64,000 nucleotides of DNA from Pratylenchus scribneri (GCA_030063045.1 JAQSEB010000178.1:186001-250000); one strand, 5' to 3'. Shown: positions 23,006-34,829, counted from the stretch's first letter. Numbers and translations: made by a program. The notes: generated by a model not told the origin, from the letters alone.

Positions 23006-26000
23006 ATGAAAAAAATCTTATGCATTTTATTAATTTCTACAAATATTATTGAAATAATTTGTGCCGGTGAAAATGATGCAGAAGTTTCATCAAAATATGA
23101 TAAAGACAAAGAACAAAATCCTTCAAATTCAAAAGAATTACCCACTAAATTAATATCAAATCCGACAGCTCTGATGCATTTAGATGGAATGTTGCCAGAA
23201 GGATGGTTTACTAATGTATTAAATTCAACAAATAAAGAAAATATTTCACATTCAATTTCGGCTCGCAATCAACAAATAATGCATCATAATTCACCAATGA
23301 AAGTACCAACATCAGCAAAAGCTGGAAATTTAGTAGCTTCAGGGGAAGGTGAGAGATATGTTGACAATAAAATTTTAATTAGCAATAAAATGAATTTAAC
23401 ACTTTCTCTAATTGAAGGATTTAAATCAAAGGGAAAATATTAATTTTTGCCAAAAAAATAATTAATTTGCCGAAATTCTTTCGTGTCGAAAAATATTATA
23501 TTTTTGAGACATATAACTTGGCCATAACTAGTTATTAGGGTTCCGGGTTAGGTTCAGGGCAGGGTGAGATTAGGGGCTAAAGACTAGGGGTTAGGGAGTC
23601 TTAAAGAAGTTTGATTTGACCAAATTATATGGCCTTAAAAATATAATATTATTAATTTTTTTTGGGCAGAGTAATAAGACTCCCTTAAATCTAATTCATC
23701 TTAAAATATAATGTAATACAAAAAATATGCAGTAAAATTTTACAATATATTTGAACTTTGTAAATATCATTTATATAATATAAATATAACATTAACTTTA
23801 ATTAAATTCTATTCAGCTTTATAAATGAAAGAATTCCTTTTATTAATTGTTAAAAAATAATTTTTGAAATAACAGACTTATCAAAAAAGGACAGGGGCAA
23901 AAGAAAATTGGACGAAAATTTGGAAAAAAGTTCTAGCAATCATAAATCAATAACAAGTCCAAAAGATGCAGATTTACATTTAGACAATATATCTGAAGCA
24001 GATTATGAATGGTTAGCAAATTGGCTAGGCTCAATCTATGATGAAAATATCCAAAATTCAACTTCCAGCCAACAAAATTCTCCAAATAATAATGCATTGA
24101 ATAATCAACCAATGGAACAAAATTCAATGAATAATATTCAGCCAATCAAAGGGGGAAGTTTCTCGAATCCAATAATTTTAGAAGAAGAAATGGAAATGAA
24201 TCCAACAAATGTTGTCAGCAAACATCGTCGGATGCAAATGCAAAGTGAGCGAATATAAAAATTAGGGAACAATTGTTTCAGCAGGTGAAAAGTCGATAAC
24301 ATGTAAATGGCACAAATGCAATGGAAAAAAATATGAAAATTCATCATATTGTCATTATCATGAACAATCACATCAATGTATGTAAAATTGAAATTATTGT
24401 GGGAATATAATTTAATAATTTGAATTTTTTAAATTAAAAAATTCAAGAAATATGCTAAAATCAAATAATTTAATTATTTTGATTTTTCATTATAATTTTT
24501 AAAATAAAATTTAAATAATCAAATATTAAAATAGCAATTTTTGGGCTATTATTATTAACTAGCTCAGGCGAACGCCCTATCGGGCGTTCTTCTGAGCTAG
24601 GGAAGTGCGACTGTTGTTATCTTCTTCGCCCCTTCGGGGCTCAGCTCGCTTCGCTCGCCCGTCGATTGTTTCCTTATATCATCTTCGCCCCTTCGGGGCT
24701 CAGAGAATTAAATTGTGAAGGATAAAAAGTAAAAAATGATAAAAAAAAATTATTTGTCACAACTGGGAATCGAACTTGACCCATACAGCAAAGTCTAGCA
24801 CTTTACATTCTGCGCTACCCCACTCATTAAACAAAGCGTCAATCAATTCTACTATACTACTCCTAGGGCGGGCAAAAATCGATGTGGAATATTCCACATT
24901 ATCCGGAATAGTCCTTCTAGGCCATAACAATTAGCATTTGTATATTCATAGCCAAAACTTAAACCAATTGCAAAATCATTATTAACATCATACTCAGCAC
25001 TGGACTATTCCAAATTCTATTGGACTATTCCATTCTGTTGGGCTATTCCACAACAACAAAATTTGCATATTTCATGGCCAAAATCTATACCAATTGCAAA
25101 ACCATTATCACCATCATAGTCAGCACCCTCGATTACCCTATATTACACATTTTCATTATCAAAATCCAATTTCTTAGACATTTCTATCATCAAAATCCAA
25201 CATCAATAAACTTGGCCATAACTTTTGGCCTAACTGCGCGAGACTTGAACCAAATGCAAAACCATTATCACCATCATACTCATCACTATCGATTACCCCA
25301 TATTAGACATTTCTATCATCAAAATTCAACATCACTAAACTTGGCCATAACTTATGGCCTAGCTGTGCGAGACTTGGACCAAATGCAAAATCATTATCAC
25401 CATCGTGTTCAGCACCCTCGATTACCCTATATTAGACATTTTCATCACCTAAATCCAAAATCACTACACTTGGCCATAACTTATGGCCTAGCTGCGCGAG
25501 ACTTGGCCAAATCAAAAAACTAACTATCTGGTCATGATCAGCACCCCCGAAAACCCCTGAGTACAAAAATTCAGCTCAATCCATCCACACATCTCCGAGA
25601 AAATTGGGGGACATCCATACAGACACGTCTAAAATTATATATAGGATTTTTCTAATTACAGTATATATTTTATTTTTAATACCTATCAAATTGAATATTT
25701 TCATTGGGATTCCATTCCTAATTTGATATCAATAAATTTTGGATATTTTAAAATTTTTCGATTTTTGACAAATTTATTGGAAATTTCAACTATATTTTAA
25801 CTATCTAAATAAATTGAAATTAATTTTTTTAATAAATAAAATATTTAGATTTGATTAAATTGAAAGATTCACTTAAAAAAATTCAACAAAAATTGATGGA
25901 TTTACGCAAAGAAGATTGTAAAATTATTCAAAAGAAAGCATTGTCAATGGAAAATGTAAAAGAAAAAATTAATTGCCTAATTCATGCATCAAACCAAATT

Positions 26001-26063
26001 TCACAATTAGAAGATCAAAAGAGGCAAATTTTGCAAAAAATTTTGGAAAAGATGATAAATTAA
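23006..26063 (+). CDS. SM1: secreted zinc-finger/coiled-coil protein, 340 aa
   Basis: Proposed exons 23006-23348, 23876-24244, 24282-24377 and 25849-26063. Every junction is phase 1 and the frame closes. Signal peptide: MKKILCILLISTNIIEIICA. Exon 2 begins with a basic KKDRGKRKL cluster and is Asn/Ser/Gln-rich. Upstream of its acceptor, a decayed copy of the signal-peptide sequence (MKEFLLLIV then stop, at 23825) is visible. Exon 2 therefore looks like the first exon of a former neighbouring gene captured as an internal exon. Exon 3 encodes one zinc-finger-like motif (C-x4-C-x13-H-x3-H). Exon 4 is a Lys/Gln/Ile-rich coiled coil ending LQKILEKMIN. The last intron (1.47 kb) holds a hairpin, a tRNA-like sequence and a 129-bp tandem repeat. 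An alternative is two broken genes; only transcript data can tell. Confidence 0.6.
23490..23655. mobile_element. Short inverted-repeat element in SM1 intron 1
   Basis: aatattatatttttgagac near 23491 pairs with the reverse complement around ccttaaaaatataatatt near 23651, and ttggcc/ggcc occurs inside. The centre is rich in ggggttaggg-like words. The limits are approximate. Confidence 0.5.
24558..24720. repeat. Palindrome and duplicated GC-rich words in SM1 intron 3
   Basis: ctagctcaggcgaacgccc and its complement (ending gttcttctgagctag) form a ~20-bp-arm hairpin at 24558-24600. It is followed by two copies of cttcgccccttcggggctc at about 24628 and 24681, each itself a small hairpin. It is GC-rich against AT-rich surroundings. 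Purpose unknown; possibly the end of an inserted element. Confidence 0.6.
24752..24832 (-). other. tRNA-like sequence, probably SINE remnant
   Basis: On the minus strand, ggtagcgcagaatg resembles a polymerase III A box. About 40 nt later, aagttcgattcc matches the B box/T-loop. Flanking acceptor-stem halves do not pair, so a functional tRNA is unlikely. A tRNA-derived SINE or pseudo-tRNA fits best. Confidence 0.45.
25065..25525. repeat. 129-bp tandem repeat, about 3.5 copies
   Basis: The word cttggccata starts at 25211, 25340 and 25469, exactly 129 bp apart. The intervening sequence repeats with few changes, and a diverged first unit starts near 25065. Because 129 is divisible by three, an open frame (25020-25523) persists through the array. 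This looks incidental. Confidence 0.85.
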
Positions 26064-26399
26064 ACAACACAGCTGCCTTCCCAAAAATGTTAATTCAAAT
26101 TACTATTATTTGTAATTGATATGGAAAAAATAAAACTCGAAAAGTTATATCGAATGGAGAATCACTGATACACATATTAGGTCCGGGGTCATCTCCACAA
26201 TAGATATAGGCCAATGCAAATGTGGTCATATCCACTATAGTGCAAATTAAATGCTAATTAATTTTTGAGAAATTAGATATTAGAATATGGACGTGAGAAT
26301 TTGAATTTGATGGTTTTGGAAATTCTGATTTTATTTGCTTTTGATTTTTAATTCTGAGTTTATTCTAATTCTGATTTTTAGTTCCGTTTTATTCTACAA

Positions 26400-26640
26400 A
26401 AAACCATCGGTATAATTAATATTGTGTTTCTGACAATGGTCGTTTTTTGGTCATAACTCTGTGAATATTCAACATTGGCCGACGCTTTTGATGTCATTTT
26501 GTAGCTAATTTTATGCCTAATAAAATGGCATATAAATTGACTACGCAGCTTTACGACCTTCAATATTAGACTGTTCCGTCCCCAATTGTCGCGCCCTCAA
26601 TTGTCGTATAGCCTTTATTTAGGTTTTTCGGGGCTTAATA
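26400..26640. mobile_element. Half-palindrome relic related to the 56903-57268 element
   Basis: The words gtgaatattcaacattggcc and tgtcattttgtagctaattt at 26458-26520 match the right arm of the large palindrome at 56903-57268. The left arm is missing, so this is probably a truncated copy. Confidence 0.55.
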
Positions 26641-26724
26641 TTCCCTCTCTGTCTCCCTCAACAAAAAATGCCCATCAATGTTGGCACAGATTTGAGAGAG
26701 ATGGAATTTTAGGGTAGTGCGCAA

Positions 26725-27290
26725 AAAATTGATCATTCGTACATTTTCACGGATGAACTCATTCAAATCATCCGTCTTTTTTTCTTTGTTTTGCCCAGGC
26801 CCAATCCTAATGTCTGCAAAATGAAAGAATTGATATAAATTAAAGCATTTATAATTTTTTTAATTTGATAAAATTAAATTTCAATAAATTATCACATTTT
26901 GCGAATAATATTTCTTTTTTTTTAAAAAAATTTTTAATTAAAATGCATTTTTACATTCAAGGTTGATCTTTTGTATAATATCCATCGAGCATTCATTCAT
27001 TCAATCCCCTCTTATTATAGCATCAATAAAGAGAATTTGAGGTGTGAGAATGGCCCAAAATTATGGGGACAGGCAATGGATCATCCGTTAATTTCTAAAA
27101 TCACTGTTTGGCAATTGCGCCAACTAGAGTGATAGAGGGGGAGGGAATAAATTAGAATAAAACAAAAGAGGAAAGATGGGATGATTTGAATGAGTTCATC
27201 CGTGAAAATGTACGAATGATCAATTTTTTCCATTCCATAAAAAAAGCATTCCCTCTCAAATATGTAACTAATCCAAATCTTTATCCGATA
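26725..27290. promoter_or_regulatory. Conserved upstream block of SM2, with inverted part-copy
   Basis: Positions ~26985-27290 share long similarity with blocks upstream of SM3 (30165-30475) and SM4 (34830-35170). Shared features are a cattcattcaatcccct start, aatggcccaaaattgag, a gatcatccgttaatt box and a gtacgaatgatcaat box followed by a pyrimidine run. A part-copy in reverse orientation sits at 26725-26800 (tgatcattcgtac...). No ORF in it looks coding. A shared promoter region is inferred. Confidence 0.55.
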
Positions 27291-27584
27291 GCTCACAGAA
27301 TAATAAGCTGATTTCATCGCTAAGTTCAAACAACAAAAACGAATTATAAACATCTTGCTTAACAAAACTCTGTTTTTTTTAATTCCAAAAACCATCAAGA
27401 GAAATGATATAAAAGAAAATTTTTTTTGTTTGTCCAAAAATCAAATAATCAATATTTTGATTTCTTTTAGCAAATTTTTTTGACCAATAAAATGCTAAAA
27501 AATTTATTCTCATCCAATCGAGTTAGTTTTATCCTCATTTATATTATATTAATTACTTTAATTAAAGTTTATTTTCCAGCAAAT

Positions 27585-28584
27585 ATGATAAAAATTCTTT
27601 TAATTTTATTAATTTTTTTATTAATATAATTGGAATAATTTATGCCGGAGAAGATGATGCTGGCCAATCACAAATCGATAATAAAGGCAAAAGAAAATTG
27701 AAAGAATATTTGGATCAAAATTCTTCAAATTCGAATGAATTTAGCCAAAAACCATTAAAAAATCCAAAACATCAATTTGATTTAAATGAAATGCCTGATG
27801 ATGGATTTGATTTGTTCAATGATGAAAATGTTCAACTTTCATCGTTGGCCCAACAAAATTCACCATCTAAATATAATATTGTGATGAATAATCAACAAAT
27901 GAAACAAAATCAAATGCAAAATATTCAACCAACCACAGTTTTGGACTTCCCGAATACTACCGAAAATGATGTAATGATAATAAATGCCAATCAACAAAAT
28001 TTCAAGGATATTGTTGAGAAATGTAAATAAAAATATTTGTATAAAAATTTTTAAAGTGATTATTTATTAATATTTTAGATACTGGCAAAAATGCTGATCA
28101 ACCACAAATGCATAGGGCGGGTGAGAAATTTTATGTTGATTTATAATTCTTAATGGCTAGACTGAGAAATTAACATAAAATTTAGATCATTTTTCCAGTT
28201 TTAGTCAAAGAAAATGAATTTAAATGCAATTGGTGCGTTAAAACATTTGTCCATGAATCGAAATGGAAAAGTCACGAGCTAATACATAAATGTGAGTAAA
28301 AATTTGAATAATTTAATTTATTTTCCGGCATTATTAATTTTAAAATTCATATTCTCATAAAAAATTTAGCGGAAAAGAAAAATGTCTGTGAAAAATGTGG
28401 AATGGGTTTTAAGCGGAAAGATGAGTTGACAGTACATCAGCAGAAAAAAAATCCATGCATCGAAAAAGGAAGTACTCCCTTTGTCTGCCCAAATTGTGAA
28501 AGAACTTTCGAGAATGGAAAAAATTTGAAGCAACATCTGAAAAGAACATGCACCAAAAAAGCGAATGAGCTAGAAAGAAAGTGA
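27585..28584 (+). pseudogene. SM2: zinc-finger family member with frameshifted signal peptide
   Basis: Exons 27585-28022, 28079-28120, 28205-28291 and 28370-28584 mirror SM3 exon for exon and phase for phase. The ATG-initiated signal sequence (MIKILLILLIFLLI) runs into a stop. The remainder of the signal peptide and the mature part (IIGIIYAGEDDAGQ) continue in another frame. An extra T/A-rich insertion of about 2 nt relative to SM3 near 27615 explains it. Downstream all frames stay open: GKRK cluster, Asn/Gln-rich region, then a classical C2H2 finger (C-x2-C-x12-H-x3-H) and two C2HC fingers (C-x2-C-x12-H-x6-C and C-x2-C-x12-H-x4-C). The gene is probably recently inactivated, or the window carries a base-calling error in an A/T run. 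Confidence 0.7.
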
Positions 28585-28731
28585 CAAAGGGCCTATGTTA
28601 TGTATGAATTGAAGAAAATGTGTTGATGAGGAACATTTGGCCGAGTTTAAAAAAATCTTCATTTTGTCGAAGAATAAGAATGTACGGATTTACAGAGGAA
28701 TAAATTTAATTGTAATTTGATTCATCTATTC

Positions 28732-29969
28732 CAGAGATTGGTAGACGTCAAGTTGAGCTTGACAGTCAAGGTTGACTTTGACCTTGACGTCAAGGTCAAG
28801 TCAAGTCAAGCTAGAAAATCAAGGTCTCAGGTCAAAGTCAAGTCAAGTCAAGTTAGAAAATCCTAGGTCAAAGTCAAGCACTTTTCCTTGACATTTTGCT
28901 TGACGTCAAGGCCCTAACTTGACCTAATTTTTGGACAAATTTACCATATTTGAAGCATTTTTGGAGTTAATGAAAATTAAATTTGATTAAAATTTTTCTT
29001 TCAGTAACCAATTTTGGCTAAATTTTTCCCTGCGGGGCCATTTTTGATCTAATTTTTCTCTCAATCAGGGCATTTCTTTTCTTTTGGAGTAGGCAATGGC
29101 AGGGGGTGCGAGGGAGGGAGGCTGGCGAAATCCAAACCACACCCTTAGGGAAATGACACCCCGGTATTCCGAGAATTTTTCCTTTCTAAATAACATATAA
29201 ACCAAAAAATTTGGCGCTCGCGCCTATCGCCGATCGCATTCATTTTTTGATGATTTCTTTCCAGAAAACCTTGTAATTTCTCAAAATTTTTGTTTTTAAA
29301 GCCTAAAAATTTGTAAAATTGCATCCATAGAAGCTGAAATTTTTTTCGCCATCGCGCCCATCCCCCTATGAAAAAATCATGGAATCACCACTGAGAGTAG
29401 ATTAGATTGTAACCACCTTCTTATGATTAATATTATAGGACCATTCCTTGAAGGTATTAAAAATTTCCCGAAAACCCGAGAATGACCATCAAAATTTTGT
29501 AAAAAGTCAAAATATATCAATAAATATTTAGATAAATATTTCTAAATATTTTTTATTTTTTAAGAATTCACCCCTCCCCACTCCCATCCCCCTCATATGG
29601 CTCTTACACCCAAACCGTTCTGAATTATTATACCAGAAATAAAAATTGTGAATTTTTTAGAAGAAGAAATATTTCTTTTCAGAATAATTTTTTCATTTTA
29701 TGATCAAATTATATTATTTTAATGCATATTCACTCACATAAAAATTCTTTTACATTTGAAAATAAAAAAAAATTTTGAGGTCAAGCTGAAATTGGCTGGA
29801 ACTTGACGTCAAGGAAAAGGTCAAGCAAAAGTGCTTGACTTGACTTTGACCTTGACTTGACTTGACCTAAATTGATGTCAAGGTCAAGTCAAGTCAAGTT
29901 AGAAAATCGTAGGCCAGGTCAAGTCAAGGTCAAGTCAAGTTGGGAAAATCCTAGGTCTACCAATCTCTG
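28732..29969. mobile_element. Non-autonomous hAT-like element with satellite-like ends
   Basis: The element starts cagagattggtagac and ends with the reverse complement gtctaccaatctctg. It is flanked on both sides by the identical 8-bp sequence atctattc (28724-28731 and 29970-29977), the target duplication expected of hAT transposons. Both subterminal regions (about 200 bp each, inverted) are arrays of cttgac/gtcaag words. The AT-rich centre has no transposase frame. 1238 bp. Confidence 0.88.
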
Positions 29970-30164
29970 ATCTATTCCACCTTTTTGTTTCTTTTTGCAT
30001 AAATCAACTATCTTAAAATTCTTAAAAATTTGTTATATTCTGGGGATCAATGATTCCCAATTCGATATAGTTTGTCTAATTCTTTTTCACTTAAATTACA
30101 AATAATAATAATTTGAAATAAAAATGCAATTTTTACATTTACACTTGCTCAGCAATATAAAATC

Positions 30165-30475
30165 CATCAAGCCGGCATTCATTCTCTCCCATATTAGCCC
30201 ATCAATAAAAGGATTTGGCGAATGAGAATGGCCCAAAATTGAGAGAAGAGAGGCAATGGGATCATCCGTTAATTTTAAAATATATTGTCATTGGACAATT
30301 GCGCCAAATAATGAGTGATGAAGGAATGGATAAAATTTGAGCAAAATAAAGGAGGAAAAGTGGGATGAGCAATGGGGCAGATAAAATTTACGAATGATCA
30401 CTTTTTCCGCGCTACAAAAATATCCAATTCATTCCCCCTCAAAACTTAGCCAAAATCCAAATATTATATCCGATT
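30165..30475 (+). promoter_or_regulatory. Conserved upstream block of SM3
   Basis: This is similar along most of its length to the blocks before SM2 and SM4: cattcattctctccc, aatgagaatggcccaaaat, gggatcatccgttaatt, ttgcgccaaa, and ttacgaatgatcactttttc. It lies about 280-590 bp before the SM3 ATG. The acceptor-like TTTTTCAG at 30738-30745 just precedes the ATG at 30754. Confidence 0.5.
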
Positions 30476-30753
30476 TATTCAATAGAGAAAAATCCCCAAA
30501 GCGGAGTGACCTAAATTTCAATAGAAATTTAATATAGCAAAAAAAAATTTTTATTTTTTTGGATTTTTACTACAAGGATCCCTGTGATTTTCATGAGGTC
30601 ATAATTTTTATCCTGTACTCGATGCGAAGACAAGTTAAAAATAATTCAACGCCCACAGCTCTATTGAAAGATCTAATTAACCAATTTTTTGAACATGCAT
30701 TTGCACATAAATCCTGGCCCTACTAATCAGTTTTATATTTTTCAGCCTAAAAT

Positions 30754-31711
30754 ATGAAAAATTTCTTTTGTATTTTATTAATTTGTTTAAATATTATTGA
30801 AATAATTTGTGCCGGAGAAAATGATGTCCCTGGCGCATCAAGAAATAAAGGCAAAAGGAAATTGGACGAATATTTGGAAGAAAATCCTTCAAATCATCCA
30901 AATGAATTCAACCAAGATTTACTACCAAATCCACATGCCGATTGGCTTCAAGAAGGAAAGCTTTTGCCAATTGGAAATTATCATTCATCAAAACATTTAG
31001 CCTCAACCATTGATGAAAATATTCAAAATTCTTTGAAGACCCAAAAAAAGGAACAAAATAAAATGCAAAATATTCAGCCAATCACAAAAGGAACTTCCTC
31101 GAATCCCACAGAAAATGTGGAAGTAATAATTACCAATCAACAAAATTTCAAAGATCTTGTACAGAAATGTAAATAAAAAACTGAATTTTTAAAATTAATT
31201 AAAATATTAAATTTTAGATACTGGGTATATGACAGGTGAGAATTTTATGTTGATTTATATTATAATTGGAAATTGCTGAATGTTTCTTGAGAAATTAACA
31301 TAAAATTTTGATCATTTTTTGAATTTTTAGCCGATGAAAATGAATTTAAATGTAATGAATGCGGACAAACATTTGACAATAAATTGATTTGGAAACAACA
31401 TGAGAAAGAACATAAATGTGAGTAAAAATGTAGACAATTCTTATTATTTTCGGACATCATTATTTTTAAAAATTTATTTACTCACCAAAATTTTAGCCGA
31501 AAAACAATTTAAATGCGAAAATTGTGGAATGAGGTTCAATCGGAATTACCATTTGATCCAACATAAGGGTAGGATAAATCCCTGCATTGAAAAAGGAAGT
31601 ACTCCGTTTCAATGCACAAATTGTGAAAAAACATTTGAGAATGAAACAAAATTGAACCAACATATGAAAAGAAGAAAATGCACCAAAAAAAGAATGACAA
31701 AGGGCCGATGA
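30754..31711 (+). CDS. SM3: secreted three-finger zinc-finger protein, 244 aa
   Basis: Exons 30754-31168, 31218-31235, 31331-31417 and 31497-31711. All junctions are phase 1 with GT-AG sites and the frame closes. Residues 1-20 are a signal peptide (MKNFFCILLICLNIIEIICA), probably cleaved before GEND. A basic NKGKRKLDEYL follows, then about 100 polar, Asn/Gln-rich residues. Exon 3 encodes a textbook C2H2 finger (C-x2-C-x12-H-x3-H). Exon 4 holds two fingers with Cys as the last ligand (C-x2-C-x12-H-x6-C and C-x2-C-x12-H-x5-C), separated by an IEKGSTPF linker. It ends in a basic tail (RRKCTKKRMTKGR). C2H2 fingers bind DNA, RNA or protein. Secretion plus basic clusters raises the possibility of action in a host nucleus. 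It is the best intact member of the zinc-finger type. Confidence 0.88.
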
Positions 31712-31804
31712 ACTGAAGGAAATGAGATTTGGCCTAGTAAATTTTAAAAATTCCAATTTGTCTAAGAATGTTCGGATTTAAAGAGATTTTTTTATGCTAC
31801 AGCT

Positions 31805-32060
31805 AATATTGGAAATTAGCTCATTCCGGAATTAGTTAGACATTTTGACTAACCAATTTTGGGAATCTCTGTTTCTAGGCATCGTAGCGAGCATTCGATT
31901 CGTCATAGTTGTTGATTTTATTTATATGATTTAACTTTCAAACTGGTCGGCTTCGCGAAATTCCTATGCTCCGAGCCCTAACTCTAAACCGGTTTGAAAG
32001 TGAAAAATCGAGCATGCAGAGTCGAATGAGTCTACTTCGAGTCTGTACGATGACTAAGAA
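31805..32060. mobile_element. MITE-like relic
   Basis: The sequence ggaaattagctcattccgga followed by aaccaattttgggaatctctgtttctagg resembles the reversed right half of the element at 20210-20560. An internal inverted pairing (tcaaactggtc with accggtttgaaagtg) is visible. Beyond it, 32085-32200 is a low-complexity run with several ggtaccg words. Confidence 0.45.
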
Positions 32061-32369
32061 CTAGATGCAAGGCGTTCGATCGGTACCAGGGTACAGGATT
32101 CCCAAAAAATTCCGGTACCGAGTTGGTACCGAAAAATCAAAAAAATCTTCGGTCGGAGTCCGTTTCGGTATTAGCGAACCAGTACCGAATAATAAATATA
32201 TATTTTGATTCATTGCACCAGCTTTTTTTGTTTCATTTTGCATAAATCAATTTTCCTAAATTCTTGTAAATTTTCTATATTCTGGGATCTGTGATTGTCC
32301 ATTTGATATAATGATAACTTTTCGAGCTTTACTTTTTTTTGTTTCTATTACTTTAAAATAATAATATTT

Positions 32370-32520
32370 GTTGATAATCAATATAAAATCCTCAAGTAAG
32401 CATTCGTTCAATCCCTTCTTATGCCTCAATAAAGGGATTTGGCGAATGAGATTGGCCCAAAATTGAGAAAAGAGAGGCAATGGGAACATCCGTTAATTTT
32501 AAAATATTTTTGATGAAATG
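32370..32520 (+). promoter_or_regulatory. Orphan copy of the SM upstream block (partial)
   Basis: cattcgttcaatcccttctt, gggatttggcgaatgagatt, ggcccaaaattgag and aacatccgttaatttt repeat the SM2/SM3 upstream block, but no SM coding exon follows. It is probably left over from a lost or rearranged copy. Confidence 0.5.
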
Positions 32521-32799
32521 AGATGAAGAAAATATTTGGTCAACATTTAAAAAAAAATTCTATTCAATAAGTCAAAGAATTTTGGATTTAAAGAGGAATA
32601 TTTTTTTGTATTTTATTCATTTATTCCATCAAGTTTTGTTTCATTATGCATAAAGCAAATTTTTGTAAATTTTCTACATTCTGGTAATCAGTGATGGCCA
32701 ATCCGTTAATACCTTTTCGAGCTATATTTTTTCCAATTTATTTTTAAATACAAATAATAATAAATTTATAATATTATTATTTAATTTTCCTTTTTACAT

Positions 32800-33125
32800 T
32801 CACGGTTGATCTTCATTATCAATTGAGTGCATTCATTCAATGCCCCATTGGCACATAATAAAAAGGGAATTTGGGAAATGAGAATGGTCCAAAAATGAAG
32901 GAAAAAAGAAGGGACGAGCAATGTGATCATCCGTTAACGAAAAAATTGCCGTTGGATGATTGCACCAAATGAAGTGGAAAGAGGGATGAGGGAATAAATT
33001 TGAGCAAAACAAAAGAGAGAAGGAAGAGGAAGGTCGATCCGAGAGTGGTTTATTTAATGTACGAATGATCATTTTTTACGCACTCCACAAAAATCACTTC
33101 TCTTGCGCCAAATCCAAATGCTTTA
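32800..33125 (+). promoter_or_regulatory. Second orphan copy of the SM upstream block
   Basis: The sequence runs from cattcattcaatgcccc through aatgagaatggtcc, gtgatcatccgttaac and ttgcaccaaa to gtacgaatgatcatttttt, nearly full length against the SM2-SM4 blocks. It is followed by inert sequence and then the hAT-like element at 33417, with no SM first exon. Confidence 0.5.
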
Positions 33126-33416
33126 TCCAAATTATTACTTAGCTCTACCAATTAAAAAATGAATTAAATGGTTTCGAACCATTGACTTAAATTAAAATAA
33201 AAATTTAATTTTGTTAGAAAAATTGAAATTCTTTTGAATTTCACCCAAAGGGATATGGAGATCCTTCAATTTTACTATTATTTTCACATAAAGTCATAAT
33301 TTTTAACTTATATTTGAGAAAAATACATAACTAAAATAATAAAATTCAACCCTGAGCACCCATTATTGACAAAAAGGGTACATTTTATGATACCGATGTT
33401 TTACCACTGTTGAGAG

Positions 33417-34613
33417 TAGGGTTGCGCCCCCGTCCCCGCGGGGGTCACTCCCGACGGGGGCCCCCGCGGGGGTTTGAGTCTCACCCCCGTCCCACTCCCG
33501 AAGGTCCACCCCCGATCACTCCCGCCCCCCGAACCTCCACCCCCGCGGGGGTACGGGGGTGAACATACACCCCATATTATTGGATTTTTCAAGAAAAATG
33601 CAATATGAAAGGAAATTTTTAGCAGATTTTTGTAGGATTTTTAAATTTTCATTAAAAATTTTTCGCTGCGCGGCAATTTTTAGTTAATTTTTTCGCTGCG
33701 CGTCTCTTGATAATCTTCTCTTATGGATAATAGACATCACAAAATCACTTTCTATGGTTAATTTAGGGTGCTATTCAAGAATCTGACATCCTTTTAATCA
33801 TATCATGCCATATTGAAGATTTATATAAGACTTTTCGGCAAAAAATCTCTGTCAAATTTTATTTGTAAAAGCAAATTTGGATGATGTGTAAAGTGAAACC
33901 AGCGAGGGACATTAGCATCTCGCCACTAATCTCATCGATTTTGACGAGCCTTAGCTCATCAGCCAATTAACCAATTTAAAGGACCTAAAATATATTTAAT
34001 AGTCCCAAATCTTGGCTATCCAATGGTATAATGATCATTCAAAACTTCAAAGCTTTGGCAAAGTTGAGGCCAAAAATTTTGAAAAATTGTTTTTGTATCT
34101 AGGCATCTAGGGCCATATTTTGTCCAAACCATTACAGTTTTGTATGTTCAATATATCATTTGATAACCGATACTTAGGGCTATTAAATGCACTATATCAT
34201 TTAATTTAAATTAGTAAATTGGCTGATGACTGATGAGCTAAGGCTCTTCAAATTCAAAATCACTGAGACGCTTGTGATCTAGACGCTAATGATAATGATC
34301 CCAACCGTGTGTAACTGGCACCAACAAATTCAAATGATCCAGAACAGGAAGAAATTGAAGAGGAGATTGAATGAATTATGAATTAAAATTTATTTGCGCT
34401 TATAATTTATTAAAATTTTACTAAATTTTTCTTCAGAAATTTTTTTTTTGAAAAATAGGACTTTTTTAAAAATTTTTGTCAACCCCGTACCCCCGCGGGG
34501 ATCCCCGCGGGGGTCCCCGTCAAGGTCACCCCCGTCCCCGCCCCCGAAGGTGCCACCCCCGATCACCCCCGCCCCCGTCCAACTCGCCCCCGACCCTCGG
34601 GAGCGCAACCCTA
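33417..34613. mobile_element. Non-autonomous hAT-like element with GC-rich ends
   Basis: The ends tagggttgcgc and gcgcaacccta are inverted, and the flanks are identical 8-bp gttgagag (33409-33416 and 34614-34621). The first and last ~140 bp are extremely C/G-rich (cccccgcggggg words). The interior is AT-rich and gene-free. Pro/Gly-rich frames at 33401-33592 and 34390-34676 are by-products of these ends. 1197 bp. Confidence 0.85.
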
Positions 34614-34829
34614 GTTGAGAGACGACAATCGACGGAAAACGGACAACTAAAAGGGCTTGATAAAAGAAGCGAGTAGCTCGGACAGAGCATTTTCTATATT
34701 AGTTAGATCAGTGATTGCCAATTCAATTATAGCTTCTCGAGTTTTACTTTTTTCATTTAAATTGCAAATAATAATAATTTAAAATAAAAATGCATTTTTA
34801 CATTCACTGTTAATCATCAAATATAAAAT

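Noticed and set aside
25020..25523. 167-codon open frame
   Set aside because: It runs through a tandem repeat whose 129-bp period is a multiple of three, which keeps any frame open. The protein is merely that repeat translated.
33401..34676. Gly/Pro/Arg-rich frames
   Set aside because: Products of the C/G-rich ends of a non-autonomous transposon.
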